Positions 12,001 through 24,099 of a stretch of DNA of 64,000 nucleotides are shown piece after piece. Both the position numbers and the translations under genes were made by a program. This stretch comes from Polytrichum commune (Eukaryota; Streptophyta; Polytrichopsida; Polytrichales; Polytrichaceae): NCBI GenBank assembly GCA_950295325.1, contig OX485806.1, positions 25,048,001 to 25,112,000 on the forward strand, read 5' to 3'. The stretch's first letter is position 1. Each line of letters begins with the position of its first letter. The notes beneath the pieces are model-generated. The model searched no databases. It saw only the letters and a list, made by a program, of their open reading frames with translations, and had not been told where the DNA came from.

Positions 12001-15000
12001 CGAGTTCCTTCGAATGTGCTCGACACTCTGACTTCACACCCCGAAGCTCGAAGTCCACTTCATCAAGTTGCCTGCCACAAGATCCAAACAGTGATTTACA
12101 AATATGTAAGAATTGGGTTGATAATTTCACCATCACAATGCTATTTGTCATCAAGTCTGTTTTTACAGACTAAAATATCAAAAAAGTTGTACTCAATTTC
12201 TTTCAAATCTCCACAAGCTCGTCAATACAATGATGCACACGCTGTACATTTTTGCAGTGCCTAACCCATAATTGCAGCTCCAGATACATACTGTAGTTAC
12301 TCATACAACTCCAAAGCGTTCATCCTGCAAAAGATACTGTGCACCATCTTTATCTGGTGAATCAAACAACTCTGTATTTTCTAACTTTTCATGTGCGCTC
12401 AGGAGTACATCTCAATGCGGCCACTGCTGCTCCACACGTTGGCAATCAACTTACTTGGCAAGCCTTTCATTGACCTCTAAACTTGTACTCAAGTTCTTTC
12501 GGCATTCCTCTACCTCCCGCCGGTAGTTGTCCGCCTGCACACGCAAACATGGCCACATTATATTTCATATTTCACCATAACTGGACGTGTAAATCAGAGA
12601 AATCTCGAGCACAGTGACATCATCATAGTGCAACAGAGCATACCACACCATCTCAAGCGTTCACCATCATGATCATATATACCTCTATACGGAGCAATTC
12701 GATTTCACGCTTTGCGGATGCGAGTTCAGGCGCCAACGCCTCCCTCTGCAGCAACATCCAGAGGTTATTCTAACACTCTACAGTGATCATTCGAAGCCAA
12801 AAAGGCTCACGAGGAAAAAGTAAAAAAAAAGTTGTGAGAACATCCAAAAGCAGAGGGAGCAAGAAAACCACTAGAGGCTCAAACCTGCGGAGAAGTGAGA
12901 GCATCAAGCGTGAGTTTACTATCCAGCACGTCCAGTAGCTGCAAAACCGGTTATAATCCAGTCAGGAACACGTGACTCCGTTGTAATGTTTCTCAGAAGA
13001 AAAGAAAAATAATCGCTCATGAATTTGTCACCTTAATCCTGTGAGAATCTTATGCTCATTTTCTGTACGATGTGTATCGAAGGTCAATAAACAGTAGGAT
13101 TCCGAACCTGATCCCTCAAGTTGGATATCTCGTCAGCCATGGCTTCCCTCTCTCCACCTGTGTAAAAATCCTGGAACCTGCACAAAATGGATCCCTCATC
13201 AGCGATACATCAAAGGCCTTGTGGAGGCCATAGACAACCATTTGTGTAGATACAAGGACGTTAAATTTCTGTGCATTCTGTTACGGGAAAGAAGTACATT
13301 CAAGGTGAAATTGAAGGCCATTGGGAGGAGATTATTGGCAAACCTGCGAAGTTGCTCCAAAAGCCGTATATTCTCCATGGCGAAGCGCGTCAGTTCAGGA
13401 TTGCGGTCAATCTTTGCCTGTAGAAGCTGCAACTCCTCCACGAGTGTATTCTTCTCTTGCATGAGGTACAATTCGGCTGTCAGAAATCCAGCTGACAGAG
13501 ATTCCAGCCTTTTGATCTTGTCCTCGCGGAAACGCAGCATCATCTTGCTACACTGGGTATCGTCCTCCCGCTGCTTCACCTGAACAAACACAAAAGCTTC
13601 CATTCAACATAAAGCACGCCACTCGACAATTTCGAGAAATCAACAAACTCGATAGGAAAGATATGACTTGATGTCCATCGTCAAGATGACACAAAGAAGC
13701 ATGTTTAGTGCTCACTAAGCGAGTCAGCTGCTCAATTTCGGCAGCCAGTCTTTTCTGGGACGATTCTGCTTCCTGCTCTCTTCTGAGAGCTCCTGCCAGA
13801 ATTCCCTCCATCGCATTCAGCTGGTACCCCGACACCCGCAAGATATGTTATGGCAGAGGTAATGGAGTAAGTTCATGCATATTCAAGCTCTTCCGTAGAA
13901 CATGCTGAAAGCAAACATGAATGAGCAGCAGAGAGGACTTGAAGGCATGACTCGATTACCTTTTTGTAATAGAATCTTGGGCCAGTGACAGTTTTATTGT
14001 ATTCCCATGATTCCATGGAGCATCGACTTTGCTCCTCCTCATCGACAGGCACCAGTGCCATGCTTTGAAAATGGCCTCCTTTAAGCACACTATCCGATCC
14101 TGAGTGCCTTGAAGGAGTTCTTGACAATCCTTGCCTTCGCCATTGATTTAGCTCTTCCTGTCCAGATAGAAGACATGAAGTCAGTTCCCATATCTTGAAA
14201 AGGCAACAGAAAGATGCCAACCTGCACTAATCAGGTGAGAATTCCTACTGATCAAATGCAAGAAACCAATGCTGACATTTCTGAACCTCTTTCATTAGCA
14301 CACCTTTAGCTCTTGAATCTCTTGACGAAGGCCGTTCAGATCTCCAGAAGCGTCTTCGTTTACGACCGCCTGTCAATTGAATTGCATCATTGTAAGACTG
14401 TTAAGAATCAAACAATCTCTACGTTTTGGTCATTACATCATATGATTAGTAAGAACACAAAAGTAGCAATAATTCTGTCGAAAAAGTTTAGTACGACATC
14501 ATACATTATTACGGATGAATTTGGCCCGTTGAGCAAATTTGAGCGTACTCAAAGTTTCAAGCGCACAGCTGCCATACACAGAGCCAGGACACAAATCTTA
14601 ATTAGCAAACAGTTTGCAAGATGAAGCACGAGACTTCGAATAGCACTTCGTTTTGATATTTGAGACAAGATCAACAACGCATTGAACCATGAACGATCAG
14701 GATAATTACCAGCTGGAAGGGCTGATATTGGCAATCATGGTTGTCTTGGAGTTACCTCCTAAGGAATCCTGCACCCAGGAGAGGGAACAAATGTGATGAT
14801 TAAATCCTCGGGCTTGGTGGACCACAATTGACTGCTGCCTCGTTCATTAAATCTCGGATAGGCTAAAAGATAGGCAAAGCGAGTACAAAAATAGGCGGGC
14901 ACTTGTGCCAAGCTTAATCATACCTGGAGCAAATATGTAAGCTTTGAGTCACGGTAGGGTACATGACGCTGCTTGCCATTTGCAACATCCACCAGGATCA

Positions 15001-18000
15001 TGATAACAAGTCTGCAGAGTCGACACAAACTACTCATTAGAAATATGGAATACTGTTACCACTATCACAATCTGCTTCTTCCTGAGGAGGAGTTTTATTT
15101 ACAAGGGTGGACTGTTCCAAAAGTTCCACATACCCAAGAGTTGAGAGCGACTTGTTGATATTGGCTGCCTCCTTCAACCGTTCACCTTCAGCACCCGAGT
15201 TCTTTTGTCTGCAAAGAACGTGTTTGTAGCCCATCATTGCCTGATTTAAAATTCTATCTATCAGAACAAATATTAAGGAAAACTGTTCTCTGTTGAGTTC
15301 CAATGAAGATGTGTACAGGACTTTACCGTTCCGAACCTGCAAGATCCACCAGATTCAATCGTCCATACCGGGTATTCGTCACTGAGTCAAATTCCCTCTG
15401 CACAGTCCAGAAGAGTGTCATGGAAAATCTGAAATGCCCAGATAGCATCAGCATGAACATGGGTAATACTCTGAGTTTCTGTGCCTGCAGATAGACGAGT
15501 TCAAAACCTAAAGTTTTAAACCTGACGTGACCTTGTTGAGAACTTGTTTACCAATGAATACACGAAGGGGATGCTAACCTTGCTTTCAACAATGCAGGTA
15601 AACACACAATGTGAGCGACTGCTCTCTCTGTTCATATTAGTAGCCGCCATTTTTCTGTTGGCAGCTCCCTGCATACACATTAAAGCAACGGAGAATGAAA
15701 ATATAATCGTTGTTGTATCAGGGAATTCGATCAAGGCCCTTAATAATGCTATTCTCCAGGTTAGAAAACTAGTCAGTGTCAATGACAAACTGATACAGAC
15801 TCAGAGATACTCAGGTAGTGAAACATTTCTCACCAGGAGGAGAAGGTGGACGACATCTTGAACACTTACAACCTCGACCTCAGATAAATTCTCTACATAC
15901 ACGCCCTTTCTATTATCCTCCCGCATCTGCACGGCCCACCATATAGTGTGGATTGGATCCCTTCATACCGAAAATTAGAAATCGGAACAAGAGCATCAAG
16001 AAAGTTGCACAACACGAAAGACTTATCAATTATCAATATACCTGCAAGTTGGTAGAAGTGGGCTCTAAGAGGTCGGTAATCTGCTCGTTAAAAATCTCCA
16101 GAAAGGAGCACTTGCAAACGTACTTCAACTGTTCATGCGATCGAGCTGCTTCGTCCTGTCCACAGAAAGATCAATCAGACTCTGTCCTCAGGTTCCCATT
16201 CTTCATGTAGATGCTGATGCTAGAGACATGCAGATGCCGCTCGTCAGTTTTAAAATGCGAGCAACAATAGAGAAATGGTTCAGAGAATGCATACCATTTG
16301 AATCTTGGAGAAAAGATACTCAAACACTCGTGGAGTCATGCCCCTGTTCTTGCTGGGCAGGTGCTCAAGACCCACGAGGTCACCGAGCATCGTGTGAGTT
16401 TTCCCACTTCCTGTCTGTCCACATCCTCAAATCCGTCAACAATAGTGAACTTATTTAGATTCAATTCTCGATATCTTGACTGCTCTGACCACATACAATG
16501 CGCATGTGCTTGCACCAATGTGGAAAATCTACACCAATGTTTTTGCCAACCAATAGTTCGTATTCAGTGGGCATGGTCACACATGTTGTCACTTGAGACT
16601 GAAAATTAATCTTCATAAGTGGTTTCTGTTGTGTGCAGAAATAATTCCAAGGGTAGCAGCAACTTTGTAATTTTTCCTTTTGGATTATTTGGACATAAGA
16701 ATATGGAGCACTAGGCATTAAGGAGAGAATAGAGCCTGAAGCACTGAGAAGTTATGTAATTCGAGGTGCACAGATCAGAGGGTTACTCACGATCTCATGA
16801 CCTCATAGGTATTGACAATTGGATCTTCTCAAAAGCGAGTCAAAGGAAAGTCTAGAGTTGATAGACCAGAATTGCAAAGAACAGAGAGAGCTAACCTGGC
16901 CATAACAAAACATGCAGCTATTGTAACCAGCCATGCAATTTTCCACCATGGGAACACCGGCTACTCTGAACAGCTTCTCCTGTAAAGTCAAATATTTGTG
17001 TCAGTGATTTCTTCAGGTACACAGAAGCTCAAACTCACATTCGCAACATAGTGAAAATGAGGCACATTCTTCCAGTGGATTCTAAGACCCCCAACAAATT
17101 TTGTGGGCCACCATGTTTCGTTACCTGAGTAATGTGCTCGCCAGCAACATGGTCGAAGGTGAATCTCGACTCAGGTTGCCCTGTCCAAGTTATTGTGTGG
17201 GGACTATCTTGCCGAACACATTTGTTGAAGCCTTTCACAGCTGATTCCGCGGCACTGATGGGTCGCGTGCGAATGATCACCTGTTTCAATCCAATGCCCA
17301 GCATAATTATCTTTCCACCCCATGTGTACGTAAAAAACGCCTCTGAAATAGCAGAATCCACCCTGATGAAGACACACACCTTCACAATAGATTCTACAAC
17401 ACAACGTATTCTCACTTGAATTACTATTGATTCGTGTTTATTCGCCAATACCATGTTGATCCGGGCTTAATTGAGCAGATGTATAAGGTTGTTCAAAATA
17501 CAAACCACTAGGACAACAGTAGCCCAAACTCCAGTTCTGTTTAAAGCATCGTACCAAGTCACATTCTCGAGTGCTTGCTTGTCTTATGACAGAAAGAGAT
17601 GCCCATCGACGAACATCCAAGAAAATACGAGAAAAGCAATGTAGACATGATCACAATGTAAACCCCACAATTTTCTTCCCAAGAATAAGGAGACAGTATG
17701 GTCCTTCCAGGACACTATTGAGCAGATGTACAAGGTTTTTCAAAACCCAAACAAAGACACTAGGACAAGAGTAGCCTAAACTCCATTACTGTTTTTAAAA
17801 CATCGCATCAAGTCACAGTCTCGAGCGATTGCTTTTCTTATGACAGAAAGTAAGCGATGCTCGTCTACGAATTTTCCAGGAAATTCGAGAAATCCAATGT
17901 AGAGATGTCAATTACGATGTGACCCCCACAAGGATAAGGAACGAACAAAACCTAAGAACATCCACACACTCACCCACCTGAACATTGTGGTCCTTCCAGA

Positions 18001-19049
18001 AGGCGGGATTCTCCTCGATATCTAATTGCTGTTCCACCATCGATTTCCCAGCTCCTCCTCCGCCTCCCCTCGCACTGCTGCTCACGCTGACCGCACTCGA
18101 GGGTGTGGCTCCATATCTGAGGGACCTCGTCACGCTGCGGTTCGGGGTGGTGGATGATGTTGTTGAGGTGCTAGAGCTGCTGGGAGGATTATTTTGGTTG
18201 AGGATCTTGGACCCTGCATCCCCTGAGTCACTAAGGGGTGGCTTACCACCTTGAGATGGGATTCTTGAAGGATTCTTAGGAGTCTCCGTCTTGCTAGCCC
18301 CAGTGTAATTTACCGACTGCAAATAACAAACACTGCAACCATCATCAATGTGCTCATAAACCCCTAGACCTACCCCACACCCACATACGCATAATTGAAT
18401 GCAATCTCAACAAAGTACATCCTAACAAGAGCTGAAATAACTTATGACTCCATTGGATCCCGATTTGCTGTACCGAGGAGAGCTGTCGAGCAATATTATT
18501 CTTCGTGGGGGTTGCGCTGTTGCCCCCAGGGTCACTGTCAACGCTCTTGTTGGGGAAGCTTTCTTGCAACGAGCGACCCATGGCGGGCGGTGGTGCAGGA
18601 TTCTTCATACTATGATACTGCCATGTCAGCTTCGTTGATGATGATGTTAAAGATGATGTTATTCTTGCATTGGAGGCTTGCATTGGACGCTTCTCTCGAG
18701 GCTTCTCGGGTGTGTTGGAGGCTGACCCACCGCCGCCAGGATTTCCATCCACATTCTCTGACTGTCTGTACGCAGGGGCCGTCCGCTTCTTTCCTCTTGG
18801 AGTGCGCGGTTCGGGATGTGGAGGCTCCGCAGGTGAGGATTCCTGCTTCCTGCTCGTTACTGCTGCTGCTTCGGGGACGGGACAGAGCGGATGCCTCCCA
18901 CTCGTCAACGAAGACTCTACGTTATTGCTATTGTTGCTATTGTTGTTGGTGTTGATGTTGATATTGTTGTTGATGTTTTCCAGCTGCACCGTCTTGGCCG
19001 ATGGCTTCTGCGCATACATGCGGACCGGGGACCTGGCCTTCGTCGCCAT
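1..19049 (-). CDS. KIN12: giant KIN-12 (POK-like) phragmoplast kinesin, 3' end outside window
   Basis: Plus-end kinesin of the plant KIN-12 class, whose members guide the phragmoplast and mark the division plane. I placed GT-AG exons at 19049-18474, 18316-17978, 17280-17125, 16979-16896, 16414-16295, 16155-16042, 15926-15834, 15668-15579, 15397-15327, 15208-15134, 15011-14924, 14768-14710, 14568-14505, 14369-14304, 14157-13960, 13820-13716, 13579-13344, 13177-13108, 12938-12885, 12745-12683, 12534-12455, 12071-11990, 11877-11791, 11666-11565, 11271-11191, 11045-10923, 10520-8388, 8185-287 and 108 to below 1. Phases agree throughout. Order in the protein: about 300 disordered residues, motor (about 305-650), KIN-12 neck, then coiled coil. 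The last partial exon ([19 protein letters not shown], then VEELEST) resembles the POK1/POK2 C-terminal region. The protein exceeds 4,470 residues; as I recall, Arabidopsis POK1 and POK2 have about 2,070 and 2,770. The start is the first ATG in frame (19049). The least certain junction is exon 15 to 16. Confidence 0.9.
1463..4822 (-). repeat. ten tandem 336-bp (112-residue, 16-heptad) coding repeats
   Basis: Each unit reads roughly [19 protein letters not shown], then [20 protein letters not shown], then [20 protein letters not shown], then [11 protein letters not shown], ending [18 protein letters not shown]. Outer copies are diverged, central copies nearly identical. The copies at 3121-3456 and 3457-3792 differ by one base by eye (near 3752). 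No unit carries a stop or frameshift. The gradient from centre to edges fits unequal crossing-over or gene conversion within an expanding array. Confidence 0.9.
6300..6720 (-). repeat. duplicated 210-bp (70-residue, 10-heptad) coding repeat
   Basis: Two adjacent copies in exon 28 share the cores [19 protein letters not shown] / [19 protein letters not shown] and MKDVLVHSE. The spacing is exactly 210 bp. The copies are clearly diverged, so the duplication is older than the central 336-bp copies. Confidence 0.85.
8388..10520 (-). other. KIN-12 exon 27, 711-codon coiled-coil exon
   Basis: A single 2,133-bp exon between TAG and GT splice sites. It starts [18 protein letters not shown] and is rich in Glu, Lys, Leu and Gln with heptad character. 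It also has a less helical Ser/Pro segment near 9628-9765, where three copies of a TSPSPSRM(H/Q)LK unit occur. It belongs to the stalk of the kinesin and has no recognisable globular domain. Confidence 0.85.
9628..9765 (-). repeat. three 45-48-bp coding repeats carrying SPSR sites
   Basis: Within exon 27 the protein reads [40 protein letters not shown], then TSPSPQ. Each unit has one SPSR, which fits the full cyclin-dependent-kinase consensus (S/T-P-x-K/R). The units differ at a few bases and by one codon in length. Confidence 0.8.
14304..17280 (-). other. kinesin motor domain and neck exons (exons 3-14 of the KIN-12 gene)
   Basis: Twelve short exons encode the motor. It opens with FWKDHNVQ then VIIRTRP, the usual KIN-12 entry into strand beta-1. 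The nucleotide-binding loop is in exons 4-5 (MFCYGQ then [13 protein letters not shown]), switch I is NRESSRSH (exon 8), and switch II is LVDLAGSER, split between exons 9 and 10. The end is [13 protein letters not shown], followed by the KIN-12 neck [18 protein letters not shown]. All ATPase motifs are intact, so an active motor is expected. One oddity is Cys where most kinesins have Ala just before YGQ. Intron positions within codons keep the frame at every junction. Confidence 0.92.
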
Positions 19050-19286
19050 TCCTAACTACTTGCCACTTGCTCCAACTTCTTCCCTCTTCAGTGATCCTCC
19101 CTTGAGGACGCATGCCCAATGCATATTGTGATTTATTGCATATAGTGCTATATTGCTATCTCATCACAACCCAATGCGAACTCTTCCACCAAACCACTAA
19201 TTCATTGAGCCCCTTCTTTCTTCAGTGATCATCCTCCCTTTAGGACGCATGCCATGCCACATCCACATGACTTTAGTGTGACTCTC

Positions 19287-19290
<4 letters not shown>

Positions 19291-19327
<37 letters not shown>
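19291..19327. repeat. (CT)n microsatellite
   Basis: About 18 pure TC dinucleotides. On the kinesin strand this is a GA tract about 240 bp upstream of the start codon. Confidence 0.95.
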
Positions 19328-19331
<4 letters not shown>

Positions 19332-19398
19332 ACTCAGCCACTAAGTCACTAAGCCCCGTCTTGCTTCAGCGATCCTCTCCTTGGGACGTATGCCTGGA

Positions 19399-19402
<4 letters not shown>

Positions 19403-19460
<58 letters not shown>
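19403..19460. repeat. (CT)n microsatellite, about 29 units
   Basis: Pure CT dinucleotide run of about 58 bp, in the third copy of the 140-bp repeat. An apparent open frame across it (Leu-Ser repeats) is meaningless. Confidence 0.95.
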
Positions 19461-19463
<3 letters not shown>

Positions 19464-20430
19464 GGACACATCGCTAAGCTATATTGCTATGATCTCACAA
19501 CTCACCAATACAAATAAAAAAAACTCTCGGAAACAGTATGTATACTCACTTTATGAACAAATTTACACCACTCATATGTGCAGACTGCAATGCGAATTCT
19601 CAAATCTTCCCTCCTGTGCATCTTTGAGGGGAACACTCACAAACGTGACGATCACCATAGGCTGCCGCCATACATGTCAGCTGCGCACACCTTCTTGCAA
19701 TGCCATTGAACTCACCATCCTCAACACCGCCACTTCTCGCACTTCGGAGCATTTTCGCCACTCACAAAAAAATTGCACTGACGAGAAAAATTAAATAAGA
19801 ATTTCCCAGCTCTCTCAGGATCGGAGGAAGTAGCCTGAAGGCCAGAACTCCCCCACCAATTTCAAAATTCTTTCAAACTCCCTCCCTTTCCCCCGAAGTA
19901 AATTACATAAAACCTCTCCCAATCTGCTGCAACACAATGCAAACCCAACAAAATTTCGATTCAAATTCTTTGAGCAACAAACCCCACCACTCCTTCTACC
20001 CCACCAGCAGGAATCGTAACCACGCCCGCAAGATTGCCGTAAGAGGTCGAAGATTGTCGGCCTTTCTGCGCGCCCCGAGCTCAAAAACGGTCCGACCACG
20101 CACTCAAGACGAACCAGCCCAATTCAAATGGAGAAGAAGGGCCAAAACAGGATGATATTCATCAATCCAGTCTCCTCTTTTAGGAAGCGAGATGAGCATA
20201 ACCCATATTTCCATCCCCTCTCCTCCCAATATTCATCCACAATCCGTCCACGCGACAAAACCAAGAAACGCGCCGCGAGGGCCGGCGTGGATGAGGCGTC
20301 TCGGAGCGGATGAGATTCGTGGATGAAGTCCTGCCCGGGCGGGAATTGCTGGGGGTTCAAACCGTTATGAACCCAAATTTGGTTAGTTGGCCTTGCTTGG
20401 GGTGAATCACGTAGGGCCTTCATGGGGGAG

Positions 20431-23400
20431 CCAATTTAGTGTGGACTTAAATTTAGTGTGCCTTCAAAGCCTCACTAGCCCCCCATTCCCTCCCATGCAC
20501 TTTGAATGGATTAAATTTAACCAAGCACTTCATGGGGATTGACATGGTCAAGGGGGGGGACAACCCAATTATGGTAGGGAGCTAGGGTTTATCATGTTTG
20601 AAAAGGTTTTTGGGGATGTGAATTTTGATTTGAATTAAAAAATAATATTTTAAATAAATGAAGACCAAATACCACTGAGTTACCAGTACCTTGGTTTGTG
20701 TGCCTGAATACTCCAGTTTAATGGATGGGGAGAATCAACCGCTAGTTATATATAGATGAACCGGTTGAGTGTGGGAAATAACCGGTTGAAGTTCAAGACT
20801 TCGGGAGGATTACCCATCATTTTAGGGAGAGGAATCCATGGGATATACCTCGGATTACTAAAGAAAAACCGAAAGATCACAACATGTAACCGGTTCGACT
20901 TGGAAACCCTAGGATCCTCGGGAAGAGGTCAAAGCAATAAACTACATGAATTGTATGGCATCATGGTTTGTGCGACATGTGCCATTATTTCCTCTGTAAA
21001 TGTGCATATATAGGATTACGATGACAATTCTCAAGAAGAGAATACACTATTGAGTTGAAAGTCTGATTTAATTTGTACTAGGGTCAAAATGAAGCCTTGA
21101 TATCATTTGTTGTGAAGTAATCTATGAATGTGACAACTTTCTTCCAATCTATGAATTGGAAGATTGTGCATTGTCATTGTCTGGTATATATTAGTCCTAT
21201 GTATGACCAATTGTCTTGTGCTTAAGATACTTGTGGATTTGAGAGAATGTGGGAATACTTACAAGTTGACTTGATTCAAACAAGTGTCTAAGAGGGGATG
21301 ATCTGTCGAAATTCGGGATTGTCCTAGAAACAATGGGATCCACCCCCAATTGTTGCTTAAACGGGATCTTGGCATGCCATGAAATGAGAACACAGTACGA
21401 AAGAGGCCTACATGTTACCCGATCATTCTTGACAATTGTTTACTGAAGAGTCGTAGTGACAGAGCACTTGGACTCTATCAAGGATAATGTGACAGAGCAC
21501 TTGATGAGTTGCCACGTATCAAGGATAATGTGACGTGTTTCCAGTGGTTGGTGCCCAGATGAGTTGGCCTTTGTTTTTTTATCCTTTTCCCCAATAACTT
21601 TATGAGGGATTAGTTGATCTTGTAGCTGAATAAGAACATAGAATAAAAGAATTGAACTCTACAACATGGGATGGACTCTAGAAATCATCCTAGTTAAATG
21701 TGTATTACAATTAAGATATTAGAAATCAAGATATAAATTATTGTTAGAATTAATGAATTAAAGACCCATATGAAGTGTAATTGAAGCAAATTAAAATAAC
21801 TATGGCAGTGGCACATGAACTAACATTTTATGGCCAATAGCTTGGATACTTAGAGGTGGAAGTTCTTCAATTGGTCTAGGTAAGGACGATGGTCCCACAA
21901 CCTCATTCAAATTCAAATGAATCAATAAACACCATAACCCGCAGGGTTGTTGCTACAATATTTCATGACTCGTTAAGTTATCAAATAATTAAGGAAAGAC
22001 TATTGCTCGTATTGGGGTACCCTTGGCCTTGCTTACATGTGGTTATTGGATACTCAAAAAGATTATTGATGAGTTATGACTCCCTGCATTGAAAATCCAT
22101 GGTGTAACGAGTTGTCACGATTGGACTATGATTGGCCGAGAGACTGCGCAATTGCATGTACGGCACTGAGTGACCCTCATAATCCACTCTTTAGTCTCTT
22201 AATTTTCTAAAGGCCACTAATCTAGGTTTGATACCCAAATCTTATCCTAAAGTCATTGTGATCTATCATTTAACCTAGCAGTGACACTTAGAGTTCAATT
22301 TGACACTAATTTAGTCTTCCTTGTGTGGATTTGTTGAACGGAATCCAATCCAAAAACTTACCTACATTACCACAAAGCATTATGCACCAGACATCTACAC
22401 AATAACACACAACTTAAAAAATATCTACTCAATCAACAATCACATAAGACACCCTTATCACAACACAACCACCCGGATAAATTACTCATATCGGCCATAG
22501 TCAATTGAATTATATGGTCCACCCACAAGAGCACGATACAAAAAGTTGGAGCACATACATGTATCATAGGCAATGAAAAAATTGATCAACTTGCAAAGGA
22601 AGGGACCACCCTTAGATACTCAACCCCACACCATACATCCACATAGCACATACCACCCCATATTGGCTTGATGGTATGCCAACCAACGAAATACGCCATC
22701 TCCATGCTTACATAAACAAAACACACATAAAATTAAATCAAGACACGCCCTAAATAAACACCTGTACATTGATAAATGGGTCTCCAATGACCAAACCAAC
22801 CATAAACTATCCAACCACTTTTGGAAAGCCCCTGGAATATATGATGCACAAATCACACAACACATTAAAATTCCAATATGCCTAAATTCATGGGCAATCA
22901 CCAAAAACACATCTTCTAGCCCACCACACACCTGAACCCCAATTATACACTATGCCCAAATAACAAAACATGCATATGGCCACATATCCTATCCACATGT
23001 CCAAACCCACACATTAAAAAGCTCCATATAGCCCGCCATAATAAAGTCATCCATCAAATAGTCCATACCTTGCAACCAAACAAAAACACATAGATTCTAC
23101 ACTCACTAGTGTTGGCAACCACAACTCCACACCCCAGGACATAACAATCCCAAAATGGTTACAAAAATGCACATGCCACAACACGCCATGCAACTACTTG
23201 GCCCATCTTAGGCCAGACATCTTACGCATAATTGGAGCCTCTAACGATAGCCAACCCCCACTAAACCCAACCCCATCAAATGCATTACAATTCTTAGAAT
23301 CCACTCACTGCCATAACAAATTTCTCCCAATTGCCTAGGCGGAAAATTCCAACAAATACAACCCACTCATCCAAGCAATTAGAACTAAGGGCTGGAAAGT

Positions 23401-23931
23401 CATCCCCCTCATCACCAATACAATCGGTGTTAGAAGAGCCATCCATGGACACTCGTTACAAGCACTCAAAAACCTTTGATTCCCCCATGGTAAATCAAAT
23501 AGCTCATGAAACACATCCACATAATAGCTATAAAATACGTTACTTACCTTTTTTTATTGAAAAAAGAAAACGAAAACGAAAAAACACTTGACAACAAAAC
23601 ATGCCCCAGTTGATGCACCCTAGGGAACACTCCCCTTCGTCCCTGACTACAATATGGCAAGGAGCCCACCTCCCCATAGGGAGGAAGTAACCCTACCTTG
23701 GCGCTTGGTCAAATATGATCAAGATAAGGATGAGTGGGCTCCACATTCATGTTAATGTAACAACTAAACACATACGTTTATTTTATTGGCTCTATATGTA
23801 GGACATAAACTATGCATCAACTTCTTCATTTCAAGAGCAAATTTCCTAACCACTTTGCGTTCACACTTGGAGGTTACTTGTTCTTGTTATTTTTGGTCCA
23901 CTTTATTTAATGTGGATGTTAACTATAGTGT
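20431..23931. other. gene-free AT-rich interval
   Basis: No ORF or motif that I can support. It contains a CCGGTT-rich dispersed repeat (20727-20903) and a tract at about 22340-23600 where C greatly exceeds G on the plus strand. Confidence 0.6.
20727..20903 (+). repeat. dispersed CCGGTT-rich repeat, copy 1
   Basis: Shares order and wording with 60247-60417: ACCGCTAGTTA, GATGAACCGGTTGAG, GTTGAAGTTCAAGACTTC, ATCATTTTAG, ATATACCTC, ACCGAAAGATCA, GTAACCGGTT. Similarity is roughly 75-80% by eye. The element's type is unknown; neither copy shows an ORF. Confidence 0.75.

Positions 23932-23962
<31 letters not shown>
23932..23962. repeat. (GA)n microsatellite
   Basis: About 15 AG units in otherwise unremarkable DNA. 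Confidence 0.95.
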
Positions 23963-23964
<2 letters not shown>

Positions 23965-24099
23965 GACTAATCTTGTTTGGATTAGACTCTTGTCACAATA
24001 GGTTATGTCACACCTATTGTAGAGTCATGTTATGTAGAATAACTGACAACATACATCCCTGTCAAAGCATGGTCTCGATAATCTCATGGTATATTATTA

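Larger units (their letters stand above)
19075..19520. repeat. three-copy, about 140-bp tandem repeat upstream of KIN-12
   Basis: A shared core (CTTCAGTGATCCTCCC then GGACGCATGCC) occurs at 19086-19116, 19220-19253 and 19364-19394. Each copy is followed by related text such as CTATATTGCTAT. The second and third copies carry the expanded CT tracts. Confidence 0.75.
19050..20430 (-). promoter_or_regulatory. upstream / 5' leader region of the KIN-12 gene
   Basis: No supported coding sequence. It holds a roughly 140-bp tandem repeat with two CT microsatellites (GA on the gene strand), then a more GC-rich block at about 20040-20340, the best candidate for a core promoter or leader. AACGG, the core of the mitosis-specific activator (MSA) element, occurs at 20086-20090 (plus) and at 20362-20366 (minus). 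The second lies in the loop of a small hairpin (GGGTTCA...TGAACCC). The full MSA consensus is not met. No clear TATA box was found. Confidence 0.4.

Noticed and set aside
19381-19794. 137-codon frame starting across the CT microsatellite
   Set aside because: Leu-Ser repeat translation of a dinucleotide tract; no coding support after it.
20124-20423. 99-codon minus-strand frame in the GC-rich block upstream of KIN-12
   Set aside because: No recognisable family, weak composition signal, and position fits a promoter/leader.
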